Assembly (NCBI RefSeq): GCF_006715635.1
Contig: NZ_VFNP01000001.1
Coordinates: 124,001 to 188,000 of the forward strand
DNA from: Streptomyces sp. SLBN-118
GTDB taxonomy: Bacteria > Actinomycetota > Actinomycetes > Streptomycetales > Streptomycetaceae
Length of the DNA: 64,000 bases
Direction: 5' to 3'
The notes beneath the pieces were generated by a model, which did not search any database, had not been told where the DNA came from, and saw nothing but the letters and a program-made list of their open reading frames with translations. The translations under genes and the position numbers were made by a program. Within the stretch, counting starts at the first letter, position 1. Every line of letters starts with the position of its first letter. Positions 52,364 through 61,230 of the stretch are shown piece after piece.

Positions 52364-53826
52364 CAATACCGGTGACTTTGGGGTTTTCGGGTCGTTGGGT
52401 GTGGTGTGCCAAGGCCAGGACAGGTGAAGTCGTCGGATGACCGGTTCTCGGATCGGATCGCGATTGGGGTGCTGACCCGTGCGTTTCCGCCGGAGTTGGT
52501 GGATGAGGTGGTCGCGGGATGCGGCCGGGTCGAGCAGCGTCAACGGCTGCTGCCGGCCCGGGTGGTGGTCTATTTCGTGCTGGCGATGTGCCTGTTCTCC
52601 GGGCAGGGCTATGAGGAGGTCGCTCGACTCCTGACGCACGGACTGGAGCGGATGGGTCGGTGGAAGGGGACCTGGCGGGTGCCGACCACCGCGGCGATCG
52701 GCCGAGCCCGTCTGCGACTGGGCCCGGAGCCGCTGAAAGCACTGTTTGCCCGGGTGTGCCGACCGGTGGCGACCGAGGAAACGAGCGGGGCCTGGTATCG
52801 GGGGTGGCGGCTGGTCGCGGTGGACGGCACCACCTTCGACGTGCCGGACACCGAGGCCAATGCCGTCTTCTTCGGCCGCCCGGGAGTCTGCCGCGGGCAG
52901 GAGAAGAGTGCCTATCCGCAGGTGAGGGTGGCCGCGCTGGCCGAGTGTGGCACGCACGCTGTCTTCGCGGCCGAGGCCGGACCGCTGGCTGTCCATGAAA
53001 CCGAGCTGGCCCAGCGCCTGTTCAGCTCACTCACGCCGGGCATGCTGCTGCTTGCCGACCGGGGTTTTCGCGGCTTTGACCTGTGGCGGGCCGCCGCCGC
53101 AACCGGCGCCGACCTGCTGTGGCGGGTCAAGAACGACGCCGTACTCCCTGTCCGGGCCCTGCTGGGGGATGGCTCCTATCTCTCGGAGATCGTCGCGGCC
53201 CGGGACAAGAACCGTCGCGCGGACCCAGCCCGGGTTCGGGTGATCGAGTACACCCTCGGCAGCGACACGGTGTACCGGCTGATCACCACTGTCCTGGATC
53301 CGCGGGCCGCGTCGGCCGCGTCGCTGGCCGCGCTGTACGCCCAGCGATGGGAGATCGAGAGCACGCTGGATGAGATCAAGACCCATCTCGGAGGCCCCCG
53401 CCTCGTCCTGCGCTCCCAGCATCCCCGCGGGGCCGAGCAGGAGATCTTCGCCTTCCTGCTGGTGCACCACGCCCTGCGGGACCTGATGCACCAGGCCGCA
53501 CGGCAAGCGGACCACGATCCCGACCGGGTCTCCTTCACTCGCACGCTGCGCGTCGTCCGCCGCCACGTCACCGACCAGGCGGCGTTTTCCCCCCTCCCGG
53601 CTGGCCCGGGCACTGGTCACGGCCCTGCATGAGATCCGCGAACGGCTCTTGTCACCCCGTCGGTTGCGCTCCAGCCCGCGCGTCATCAAACGCAAGATGT
53701 CCAACTGGAAGCTCAAACGCGCCGAGCACCACACTCCGCCCAGGCCGGACACTCCCCGCGTGATCCTGATCGGGCCGACCAAGACCAGGCCAACCCGCCA
53801 GAAAACAACCTAAATCACCGGTATTG
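52364..53826 (+). mobile_element. IS4-family insertion sequence
   Basis: The ends CAATACCGGTGACTTTGGGG (left) and CAATACCGGTGATTTAGGTT (read inward from 53826) match over 16 of 20 bases. CTAGATG occurs just outside both ends (52357-52363 and 53830-53836), offset by three bases at the right, so the target duplication is imperfect. The element lies just after the STAND gene stop. Confidence 0.8.
52406..53813 (+). pseudogene. IS4-family transposase with a 3' frameshift
   Basis: The open frame 52406-53632 (408 residues) holds the IS4 DDE core: the N-terminal DUF-like head (VVYFVLAMCLFSGQGYEEVA), WRLVAVDGTTFDVPDTEAN with the first Asp, LLADRGFRGFDLW with the second Asp, and YAQRWEIESTLDEIKTHL with the Y-x2-R-x3-E-x6-K signature. 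After VTDQAAF a C-rich run shifts the frame. The proper C terminus (RLARALVTALHEIRERLLSP, IKRKMSNWKLKRAEH) continues in another frame to 53813. The catalytic residues survive, so reduced activity is possible. Confidence 0.85.
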
Positions 53827-54135
53827 GGACTAGATGATCAATTCCATGGGATGCCTGCGGAGGGTGTGGGGTGGGCGGCGGCCGAAGCCACCGCGAGACG
53901 GTCAGGCGGCTCTACCTTCTTGATCGGGTTGATCGAGCCATTCGTAGGGTTGGGTCACCCAGGGGTGCTGGGTGTGGCTATCAGGCGGCTGCCGTCTCGT
54001 GGCTGAGCACGCTTCGCCGCCCAGCACCCCACGACGACTCGGCCGCCGATTAGGAAATGCGAACATGTCGCTGAGTAGAGCAATGCCGGCGAGGTCGTCC
54101 GTGGTACGAACGGAACGAACGAGCACGCCAGGAGC
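53827..54135 (+). other. Upstream region of the IS110 transposase, candidate bridge RNA locus
   Basis: About 300 bases without a gene. IS110 elements carry a long non-coding left end that encodes a structured bridge RNA directing target choice, so this stretch is the expected place. Short repeats such as CGAACGGAACGAACGA lie near 54100-54125. The exact left end of the element could not be fixed. Confidence 0.4.
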
Positions 54136-55335
54136 ATGATGAGCCGGATATGGGCGGGGATCGACAGCGGCAAGGGTCACCATCACGGGCTCGCGCTGGA
54201 CGCAGACGGCAAGACACTGCTGACGCGGCGGGTCGCCAACGATGAGCCCGAGCTGCTGAAGCTGATCGGCGATGTCCTGGACCTGGCCGACGGCCGTGAG
54301 GTCACCTGGGCCATCGACATGACCGGCGGCGAGCCTGCGCTGCTGCTGGCCCTGCTGGTCAATCACGGCCAGGAGGTCCTGTACATTCCCGGCCGCCTGG
54401 TCAACCGGGCCTCGGACGGCTACCGCGGCGAGGGCAAGACCGACGCCCGCGACGCCTACGTGATCGCAGACCAGGCCCGGATGCGCCGCGACCTGCGGCC
54501 CATCCGCCCCGGCGACGAAGCGGCCATCGAGCTGAAGCTGCTGACCGGACGTCGGTCCGACCTGGTCGAGGACCGCACCCGGTCGGTCAACCGCCTGCGT
54601 TCCACTCTGATGAGCATGTTCCCGGCCCTGGAACGGGCCCTGGACGTCACCAACACCGGCCCACTCCGCCTGCTGACGGGTTACCAGACCCCGGCCGCGA
54701 TCCGCCGCACCGGCGTCGCGCGGCTGACGAAGTGGCTGGCCAACCGCAAGGTCCGCAACGCCAGAGCCCTGGCCGAGGTTGCGGTCGAGGCCGCCGAGCG
54801 GCAGCACACCGCCGTCCCCGGGGAGAAGACCACCGCCCGGCTGGTCCACACCCTGGCCGGGGAGGTGATGGCCCTCAACGAGCAGATCGCCGAGATGGAC
54901 AAGCTCATCGAGGGCCGGTTTCGCGAGCACGAACTCGCCGACATCGTCCTGAGCGTCCCGGGCATCGGCGCGACGCTCGGAGCCGAGTTCCTCGCCGCGG
55001 TCGGCGGCAGCCTGGACGACTTCGACTCCCCTGATGCCCTGGCGGCTTTCGTCGGCGTCGCCCCCGCACCGCGCGACTCGGGCAAGGTCAGCGGCAATCT
55101 CCACCGGCCGGTCACCTACCACCGAAGGCTCCAGCGCGTCTTCTACACCTCGGCGCTGGTCAGCGTCCGCTACGACCCGAATTCGCGAAAGTTCTACGAC
55201 CGCAAACGCGCCGAGGGGAAGAAGCACGTCCAGGCCGTTCTCGCCCTTGCCCGTCGACGCGTCAACGTCATCTGGGCCCTGATCCGTGACCGACGGCGCT
55301 ACGAAGTCACGCCTCCAGTGATCGCAACCACTTGA
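54136..55335 (+). CDS. IS110-family transposase (DEDD recombinase)
   Basis: A 399-residue intact transposase from ATG 54136 (or 54139). The N-terminal RuvC-like DEDD domain shows WAGIDSGKGHHHGLALD with the first Asp, the middle acidic residues in TWAIDMTGGEPALLLALL and GEGKTDARDAYVIADQARMR with the last Asp pair. A coiled linker precedes the C-terminal Tnp_20 domain with SVPGIGATLGAEFLAAVG, the catalytic Ser region (APAPRDSGKVSGNLHRP) and ARRRVNVIWALIRD. IS110 elements lack inverted repeats. This is one of the few undamaged transposases here. Confidence 0.92.
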   Translation: MMSRIWAGIDSGKGHHHGLALDADGKTLLTRRVANDEPELLKLIGDVLDLADGREVTWAIDMTGGEPALLLALLVNHGQEVLYIPGRLVNRASDGYRGEGKTDARDAYVIADQARMRRDLRPIRPGDEAAIELKLLTGRRSDLVEDRTRSVNRLRSTLMSMFPALERALDVTNTGPLRLLTGYQTPAAIRRTGVARLTKWLANRKVRNARALAEVAVEAAERQHTAVPGEKTTARLVHTLAGEVMALNEQIAEMDKLIEGRFREHELADIVLSVPGIGATLGAEFLAAVGGSLDDFDSPDALAAFVGVAPAPRDSGKVSGNLHRPVTYHRRLQRVFYTSALVSVRYDPNSRKFYDRKRAEGKKHVQAVLALARRRVNVIWALIRDRRRYEVTPPVIATT

Positions 55336-55390
55336 CAACAGCATTAGGAAGCGGGCTGCCGGCCCTGGTTGTCGAGGTGGCAACGGGCGG

Positions 55391-55723
55391 TCAGGCGTCA
55401 GGGTCGACTTCGGGGTGCGTGAACCGCACGGGCTTGCCCAGCGACCGGGCGTAGGCGATTTCGGCTCGGGTGCTGTCTCCGATGTAGTCGCCGACTACGA
55501 GCACCTCATCAGCGAGCCGGATCTTCGCCCGGTGCAGATCGTCGAGTCGAACCTTCAGCGCCTCGGCCTCGACAGGATCGGACCAAAGTTCGTGCGGCGA
55601 CTTCATGTCACAGCCCGGTTTGACGACAATCTTTCCGGCTCTGGTCTCCCGCAGATCGGCGTCGTTCATCTCGGTCATGAAGCGGGTCGAGCCGCAGATC
55701 ACGACGATACGCGGGAGGCTCAA
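55391..55723 (-). CDS. Nucleoside 2-deoxyribosyltransferase-like / DUF4406-type protein
   Basis: A 110-residue protein from TTG 55723 (MSLPRIVVICGSTRFMTEMND), with the CGSTRF phosphate-binding-like start, DLRETRAGKIVVKPGCDMKS, LDDLHRAKIRLADEVLVVGD and the terminal YIGDSTRAEIAYARSLGKPV. This is the layout of small deoxyribosyltransferase-like phage and plasmid proteins. In-frame sequence continues upstream (LTPAEKLADAKKL) and may belong to the original N terminus, cut by the IS21 remnant at about 55,765. Confidence 0.7.
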   Translation of the reverse strand: MSLPRIVVICGSTRFMTEMNDADLRETRAGKIVVKPGCDMKSPHELWSDPVEAEALKVRLDDLHRAKIRLADEVLVVGDYIGDSTRAEIAYARSLGKPVRFTHPEVDPDA

Positions 55724-55764
55724 CAGCTTCTTCGCGTCGGCAAGCTTCTCCGCGGGGGTGAGCA

Positions 55765-56240
55765 GATGCGGCGAGGCGCGTGACCCACTGGGCGGCGGTG
55801 GCGAACGCGACCCGGTGGCCGGCCTGGCAAGCTCTGATCCCCAGCCCGGTGGCCAGGTGAGTCTTGCCGGTCCCGGGCGGCCCCAGGAAGATCACGTTCT
55901 CCTTCCCCACGACGAAATCGAGCGTCCCGAGGTGAGCGATGACCTCGCGCTTGACCGACCGCTGGTGGTCGAAGTCGAAGTCCTCGAGCGACTTGCGGGA
56001 AGGGAAACGAGCCGCGCGGACGCGGCCTTCGGCGCCGTGGGAGTCACGGGCGGCGACCTCCCGCTGCAGGCAGGCGGCCAGATACTCCTCGTGGCTCCAC
56101 TCTTCCGAACGGGCCCGGTCGGCAAGCCGGGCGGCCGCATCGCGCAAAGCCGGGGCCTTCAACGCCTTGGTGAGATAGATGAGTTCGGATGTGACATCGC
56201 GGTTGCTGCCTGCCTGCTTCGTGTTGTTCGAGCTCATCAC
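55765..56240 (-). pseudogene. istB: IstB helper ATPase, truncated
   Basis: From ATG 56240 the frame has the IstB N terminus (ELIYLTKALKAPALRDAAAR, EEWSHEEYLAACLQREVAAR, FPSRKSLEDFDFDHQRSVKR) and the Walker A NVIFLGPPGTGKTHLATGLG. It ends its similarity at RVAFATAAQWVTRLA, then runs into unrelated sequence. Walker B and the C-terminal region are gone. Confidence 0.85.
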
Positions 56241-57482
56241 GCTGCCCCTTCACCGGTGGTCAGTCCGCCGTCGATGACGCCGAAGATGCGGTCATAGGAG
56301 TCGAGCGACCGCTCTTCGACCTCGGTGAGGTCCGCGGGGATCTGCTTCGCGGCGGCCTTCCTGCGGCCGGCCGCGGCAGCGGCGCCATGGTCGGGATCGG
56401 TGATCGTCTGGTGTCTGGCCCAGCTGCGGGCATGGCGGGCGACCTCGACTCCGTCGCAGGTCACCAGGACCTGGTCCAGGTCGGCGGCCACCTCGATGCG
56501 GCGGCCGATGGCGAGTGGGTGAACGGAGTAGTCGCAGGTGTCCAGGCGGACGTAGTGGTCCCGCGGTAGCCGCAGCGATGCCTTCCACCAGCCCGGCGGG
56601 GCGATGGGCGGCAGCGACAGCATCCGGGACCGATCCGCCTCGAGCCGATCGGACGGCCTCGCCTGCAAAGTGCGATGGACGCGCCGGTTGGCCTTGGTGA
56701 GCCAGTCGGCCGGCTGGACGTTGGAGTCCGCCGCCGAGGTGAACACCCGACCCGGTAAGAACGACGTCTCCAGATAGCCGTTCGCCCGCTCGACCAGGCC
56801 CTTCGCCTCCGGATCCCGCGGCTTGCAGAGCACGAACTTGACGCCCAGCAGCCCGGCGAACGCTGCGAATTCGTCGGTGAGTCGTGGTCCGCCGGAGCGC
56901 CAGGAGCCGACGGCTCCCTCGTTGTCCCAGACCAGCACTCTCGGGACGGCGCCGAGGTCGGTCAGCAGCCGCCAGTGACCATCAGGTCGGCCGTCGACCT
57001 CGACGGCAGCATCCGGGCAGTGATCCACCGCGAATAGCGGCCACCATCACCAACACCGGCGGATGCCCGACCTGCCCAAAGCCGAGCGGGATCTCGGCCG
57101 GCGGAAACCACAGATCGCACTGAGCCAGCTCGCCGGGTTCATAGACCGTCCGTGACGCCGGATCGACAGGCCGATAGGCGGGCCGCAGTTCACGAACCCG
57201 GTCCTTGAGCACGGTCAAGCCCCGGTCCCAGCCGAGACGCTCGGCGATCACTGTCGCCGGCATCTCCGGCCACTGCTCGAGCAGTTCGCGGATCTGCGGC
57301 TCGACGACATCGACGATCGAGCCCTTTGAGGCCCGCTGGTACTTCGGCGGGGCATCGTCCGCGATCGCGCTGCGAACAGTGTTCCTCGAGATCCCCAGCT
57401 TCCTCGCGATGGCTCTCACCGGCATCTCCTCGGCCCGGTGCAGTCGGCGGATCTCCGCCCAGTCCTCCACGCTGATCACCAC
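56237..57482 (-). pseudogene. istA: IstA transposase, two frameshifts
   Basis: The first frame, from GTG 57482, gives the helix-turn-helix (EIRRLHRAEEMPVRAIARKL, ISRNTVRSAI) and the start of the rve domain (YEPGELAQCDLWFPPAEIPL, VGHPPVLVMVAA). A lost base near 57,040 and another near 56,975 are needed to pass through YSRWITARMLPSRSTADLM into HWRLLTDLGAVPRVLVWDNE. The second frame (to 56237) then reads GLLGVKFVLCKPRDPEAKGL, the Mu-C-like part and the basic tail. The D,D,E residues are visible, but the protein is broken. Confidence 0.8.
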
Positions 57483-57689
57483 TCCTCCCGGTCTGACTCA
57501 ACGAGCCAGACCCCTGGAGGGGGTCAACTTTCAAGCGTCGCTACTGGTCCACTTTTCAGCCGTCGCCGACACTGATCGAGGCCACGGCCTGGATCGGCGC
57601 GGAATGGAATGAGCACACCGAGACGCGCACCGCGCTTCGCAATGGCACTTTCCCACCCGAAGTTGCAGGTCACGGGGCTGGTGTGGGTC

Positions 57690-58150
57690 GGTGGGCCATC
57701 TGCCCCCAAGGGGCGGCCAGCGTCAGCTAGTCCGAACAGCGCAAAGCCAGCGGCACCCCGCTCGTCCGGATGCACTTCGCGCTCGCCGACTGCGACCCAT
57801 GCCCGCTGAGAGCGAGGTGCACCAAGGCAGCCAACGGCAAGTGGGGCCGCAGCCTGACCCTGCTGCCCCGCGAGCAGCAGCAGATCCTGGAACAACGACG
57901 CGCGGAACAGCAGACCGACGCGTGGAAAGAACGCTACGACGCGCGAGCCGGGGTGGAAGGCACCATCTCCCAGGCCGTCCGCCGCACCCGCCTACGACGC
58001 ACGCCCTACCAAGGCCAGCACAAGACGCACTTGGCGAACATCCTCTCCCCCACCGCTGTCAACATCGCGCGCGTCGACGCCTGGCTGAACGGCACCCCAC
58101 TCGGCGCAACCCGCGTCTCCCACCTCGCTCGGCTTGCCCTCGCGGCATGA
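57690..58150 (+). pseudogene. IS1182-family transposase, 3' fragment with a nonsense codon
   Basis: It reads WAICPQGAASVS, a TAG in place of Trp, then SEQRKASGTPLVRMHFALADC, then PCPLRARCTKAANGKWGRSL, ERYDARAGVEGTISQAVRRT and the C-terminal HLANILSPTAVNIARVDAWL, ending at 58150. This is the catalytic end with the DDE Glu in the GVEGT motif. ATG 57770 gives the longest clean frame (126 residues). It is a different piece from the IS1182 start at 16.2 kb: the two halves do not overlap or join. Confidence 0.8.
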
Positions 58151-58237
58151 CCTCAGCACGAGAACCGCTTTGCGCCTTTCCCAACGGAGTCCTGAAGGCA
58201 GGGGATTCCTCACCGGGATTGCTGGTCCTACGGGCAG

Positions 58238-59116
58238 TTGCACGGCCTCATGGCTTCCGTCCGTCTCACCGGAACCAATCTTGATGGCGAGTGGCGGATG
58301 CACTTGCTCGTCGTTCCAGGCAAAATAACCTGTTCGCGTGGCAAGATGTACGACTCAATCACTGTTCCGTGTGAGGGTGTTCTGAGCTACTCGGACGACG
58401 GGTATCCGGCCAGCGCTTCATCCTTTTTTGGAACTGCGGAAGGTGAAACGCAGCGCGATATACCCCGCGCTTTCCTCCGAAGCGCTTCGCACGAGGTAGT
58501 TCATGGATTTAACCAGATTCATCAGGAGCTAGAAGGGGGTGCCGACAACTCTGACCTGCTCGGCACCCCAACCACCGGAGATCCTGGCGTGTTCCCGGAT
58601 GACATTAACCTCAGAGTCAACAACTGGGTGCGTCACCATCTAAGACATCTTCCCGGCCCCGTGGTACGGCCGGGCGGACATACGTTCTCATCCTGGTCGG
58701 CCACGCTGGTCCCGTCAGCAGACCTCAACCTCGCTCCGGACACCTTGGATGTCACGGTCACTGCAGAGCAAAGTCAGATTGAACTCGGCGAACCGATCGC
58801 GTTGACCTGGACGGTCACGAACTGCGCCGATTACCCCGTACTCGTTCCAGACCCTGTGACGGTGGAGTCGACGTATGCGCACATCACTGTTATCGACTCG
58901 AACGGGCAGCGTCGCTCGATACCCACTTTCATCATCGAATGCGATGCGTTAAAAATTAGCGAACTCGGGCCAGGTGAATCACGCACCGGAGAACGCGACT
59001 GTACTTCCCGGAAGTTGCCAGAGTCGGCATCGCTTAGGTTGCGGACTTCGGGTCTCGGATCCTCAGGCGTTTCCATGGTGGCCTCCGCTCCCATGCTCGC
59101 TCTCCCCAGCTCGTAG
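58238..59116 (+). pseudogene. Fragment of a protein with an HEVVH motif and a beta-rich C-terminal part
   Basis: The open frame (292 residues from 58238, with MASVRLTGTN at 58250 a better start) holds SVRLTGTNLDGEWRMHLLVV, then AFLRSASHEVVHGFNQIHQE with an HExxH-type His pair, and a Thr/Val-rich beta region (LDVTVTAEQSQIELGEPIAL, TWTVTNCADYPVLVPDP). The last 25 residues lose family character, and the resolvase remnant follows, so the C terminus is probably truncated. It begins right after the IS1182 fragment and may be cut there too. Metallopeptidase identity is tentative. Confidence 0.5.
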
Positions 59117-59211
59117 GCGCCTCCGCCAAGGCGTCCATCAACCGATCGGTTCTTGGACACACGCTGATCGGGAGGATTGGACGGCTCTCCGCGTGTCCGG
59201 CAAGGGTGTCC

Positions 59212-59360
59212 AGCAACTCGGCCCCGTAGTCCTAGCTCAGACACCAGGGAGCAAGTAACCCGCCACCCGCCAGTAGCTTTCAGGGCTTCGTGGTAACGGT
59301 CTTCTTCGGCTGCCGGGGCACGGTTTTGGTCTTGTCAAGGTGTCCGTACACCTCGACCTC
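59212..59360. repeat. Long imperfect inverted repeat, left copy (partner 60712-60865)
   Basis: GTAGTCCTAGCTC.GACACCAGGGAGCAAGTAACCC is shared with the reverse complement of 60805-60840. Similarity continues through CAGGGCTT, GGGGCACGGT.TTGGTCTTGTC and GTACACC. Total span is about 150 bases per arm. The arms include the resolvase 3' ends described separately. Confidence 0.8.
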
Positions 59361-59445
59361 GCCACGCCGAAGAGGTCGGCGATCTGTTGGACGGTCTTCT
59401 CACGGGCGTCGTAGAGCTGCACCGGTGAGGAGTTCGGCTGGGGGC
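59280..59445 (-). pseudogene. Serine resolvase C-terminal HTH fragment, left
   Basis: On the minus strand one frame reads LYDAREKTVQQIADLFGVAR. After a one-base loss another reads VYGHLDKTKTVPRQPKKTVT, then TKP and a stop at 59280. This is the helix-turn-helix tail of a DNA invertase/resolvase. The catalytic domain is absent. Confidence 0.7.
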
Positions 59446-59454
59446 CTGATGCGG

Positions 59455-59940
59455 TTACGGCCGTGGGGCGAACCGGAGGCGTAGCAGGCGGACCCAAGGC
59501 GACCAACGGGCCGGCTGAGGCAGTCGGCCGGTGGCCTCCCGCTGGATGTTGTCGAACATGTCGTGGAGGAGTGCCTCGTGCAGCCAGCGAATCACCACTG
59601 GCCACAACAGGCGCATCCGGCCCTCAACGCGCCCGGCGGCGGTGTGGAGGACCTGGCAGCGCTTCGGTCCGTCAGGGACGACGAGAAACTCGTGATAGCC
59701 GCTGAGGCCGAGCCCGGGGGCGAAGGTGAACCGCACTCGCCTCCCGGGCTCGTACTCGCTCACCGAATATCGGATCCTGCCGTGTCCGCCACGCGAACCG
59801 ACGGCGAGGCCGGCATCAAGGTGAAGGGGCGACCAGGCGGGGACGGGCCATATCCGGTCCTGCCGTGTGCTCAGCAGATCCAGGAGGGTGCCGACGTCGA
59901 CGGCGGGTGCGTCGATCGTGCGGCGCTGGATGTTCTGCAC
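59455..59940 (-). CDS. SRPBCC family protein
   Basis: A 161-residue protein from GTG 59940 (MQNIQRRTIDAPAVDVGTLL). The START/SRPBCC pattern is visible: RIRYSVSEYEPGRRVRFTFA, GLGLSGYHEFLVVPDGPKRC and a long C-terminal helix (VVIRWLHEALLHDMFDNIQR). Such proteins bind hydrophobic ligands in a helix-grip pocket. It is divergent from the TetR gene with 61 bases between, so it is the likely regulated target. The end overlaps the expected resolvase region. Confidence 0.8.
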   Translation of the reverse strand: MQNIQRRTIDAPAVDVGTLLDLLSTRQDRIWPVPAWSPLHLDAGLAVGSRGGHGRIRYSVSEYEPGRRVRFTFAPGLGLSGYHEFLVVPDGPKRCQVLHTAAGRVEGRMRLLWPVVIRWLHEALLHDMFDNIQREATGRLPQPARWSPWVRLLRLRFAPRP

Positions 59941-59964
59941 GTTGTCTCCTTGGCGCGCGCCCCT

Positions 59965-59982
59965 CCATACGGGGGCGTATGG
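59965..59982. promoter_or_regulatory. Palindromic operator between SRPBCC and TetR genes
   Basis: CCATACG (59965-59971) and CGTATGG (59976-59982) are exact complements around GGGG. A further CCGTACG and CCGTATGG follow before the TetR start. The site sits centrally in the 61-base divergent gap, the classic place for a TetR autorepressor. Confidence 0.7.
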
Positions 59983-60001
59983 GGGGACCGTACGCTACCG
60001 T

Positions 60002-60604
60002 ATGGATATGGAGCAAGAGCGACGGCGACTGACCGCAGACGACTGGGCGGCGGCTGCCCTCACCGCAATCGGCGCAGGTGGCCTCGCTGCCGTGGCCATC
60101 GAACCGCTGGCCGCTCGGCTCGGCACCACCAAGGGCAGCTTCTACGGGCACTTCTCCAACCGCGAGGCACTCGTCGAGGCCGCGCTCTCGCTCTGGGAAA
60201 AGCAGTTCACCGAGGCGTACATCGCGACGATGGCCACCGAGCCGGACCCGATGGCCCGATTGCGCATGCTGTTCACGCGCATCATTGGGAACGCGGGACA
60301 GGACGCCCTGGCTGTCAACGTGCTCGCCTCGGCCGACCACAGGCTCGTCGCACCCGTGGTGAGCCGCGTGGAGCAACGCCGAATCGACTACAGCTTCGCC
60401 CTCTTCGAGGAGATCGGCTTTCCGCCGACCGTGGCGGCCCAGCGCGCAATGCTGGGCTACACGGCATACGTCGGCCACAGCCAGCTGGCAACCCGGCTGC
60501 CAGGTGTGCTGCCGCTGAAAGACGCCGATCAGCTGACCCGCTACATCGACTCCGTGCTCAACCTCCTGCTGCACGACGCCCCCGGTCCCACCGCCCCGGT
60601 GTGA
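60002..60604 (+). CDS. TetR family transcriptional regulator
   Basis: A 200-residue protein from ATG 60002 (MDMEQERRRLTADDWAAAAL). The N-terminal helix-turn-helix is typical: IGAGGLAAVAIEPLAARLGT and TKGSFYGHFSNREALVEAAL. The C-terminal helical part would bind a small ligand. The ATG is six bases after the last CCGTA motif, so the transcript is very short-leadered. It probably represses itself and the divergent SRPBCC gene. The pair lies between two inverted resolvase ends. Confidence 0.9.
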   Translation: MDMEQERRRLTADDWAAAALTAIGAGGLAAVAIEPLAARLGTTKGSFYGHFSNREALVEAALSLWEKQFTEAYIATMATEPDPMARLRMLFTRIIGNAGQDALAVNVLASADHRLVAPVVSRVEQRRIDYSFALFEEIGFPPTVAAQRAMLGYTAYVGHSQLATRLPGVLPLKDADQLTRYIDSVLNLLLHDAPGPTAPV

Positions 60605-60689
60605 GCGGCCCGCCGGCTCAGCGCCAAGTTCGGTGAGAAGACCCGGCGTCCAGATGGGGAAAATCTGACCTCGGTGCTGACGGAGGTCT

Positions 60690-60795
60690 GCTGGCCCCTG
60701 CCCCACAGGCTCGGTGCTCCACGGTGTACAGGCACCTCGACAAGACCAAGACCGTGCCCCGTCAGCCCAGAAAGCGGTCGCCGCAAAGCCCTGAA
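60690..60795 (+). pseudogene. Serine resolvase C-terminal HTH fragment, right
   Basis: On the plus strand it reads STVYRHLDKTKTVPRQP, then with a one-base shift QKAVAAKP and a stop near 60795. It mirrors the left fragment and points away from it. The upstream part of the gene is lost. Confidence 0.65.
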
Positions 60796-60865
60796 TGCTA
60801 CCAGCGGGTTACTTGCTCCCTGGTGTCCGAGCTAGGACTACAGGGCCAACTCGGCGTCACTGCTC
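60712..60865. repeat. Long imperfect inverted repeat, right copy
   Basis: This partner of 59212-59360 ends with GGGTTACTTGCTCCCTGGTG and TCCGAGCTAGGACTAC. The two arms enclose about 1.35 kb with the SRPBCC and TetR genes. Confidence 0.8.
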
Positions 60866-60900
60866 CATGACGGCGGAGTTGTCGGCCCAGACTGACTCCC

Positions 60901-61230
60901 TAGTGCTGTGACCGCATAGGTTCGCCGGGTTGGTGGTCGTGGCGGTTGGATGTGCGGTGACGTCCGATCCGACCGCTGGAGGTGCGGTGGCCGAGCCTGT
61001 CCGTGTGCGCAGACTGACCGACCAGGAAGGGCAGAAGCTGCAGCAGATCGTGCGCCGGGGCAGCACGAGTTCGGTGCGCTACCGGCGCGCGATGATGCTG
61101 CTGGCCTCGGCCGGCGGGAACCGGGTACCGGTGATCGCCCAGCTGGTGCAGGCCGACGAGGACACCGTCCGGGAGGTGATCCACCGGTTCAACGAGATCG
61201 GCCTGGCCTGCCTGGACCCTCGGTGGCGAT
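60901..61230 (+). pseudogene. IS630-family transposase, 5' end and N-terminal fragment
   Basis: An IS630-type end TAGTGCTGTGACCGCATAG (60901) leads to GTG 60987 and AEPVRVRRLTDQEGQKLQQI, VRRGSTSSVRYRRAMMLLAS, VIAQLVQADEDTVREVIHRF and NEIGLACLDPRW. Similarity ends near 61230 where an aminoglycoside kinase fragment begins on the other strand. The DDE domain is gone. Confidence 0.8.

Larger units (their letters stand above)
55765..57571 (-). mobile_element. IS21-family remnant with one terminus
   Basis: The right boundary shows an IS21-type end, TGTCGGCGACGGCTGAAAAG followed by TGGACCAGT, read on the minus strand from 57571. istA and istB follow in order with a four-base overlap, but both are damaged and the left end with the last third of istB is missing. 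Confidence 0.75.

Noticed and set aside
53902..55383. 493-residue minus-strand frame opposite the IS110 transposase
   Set aside because: It is antisense to a complete, motif-bearing IS110 transposase.
16199..58150. Idea that the IS1182 fragments at 16.2 and 57.7 kb are two halves of one element split by a rearrangement
   Set aside because: The first ends near transposase residue 190 and the second starts far later, so the pieces do not meet; the second also carries a nonsense codon.
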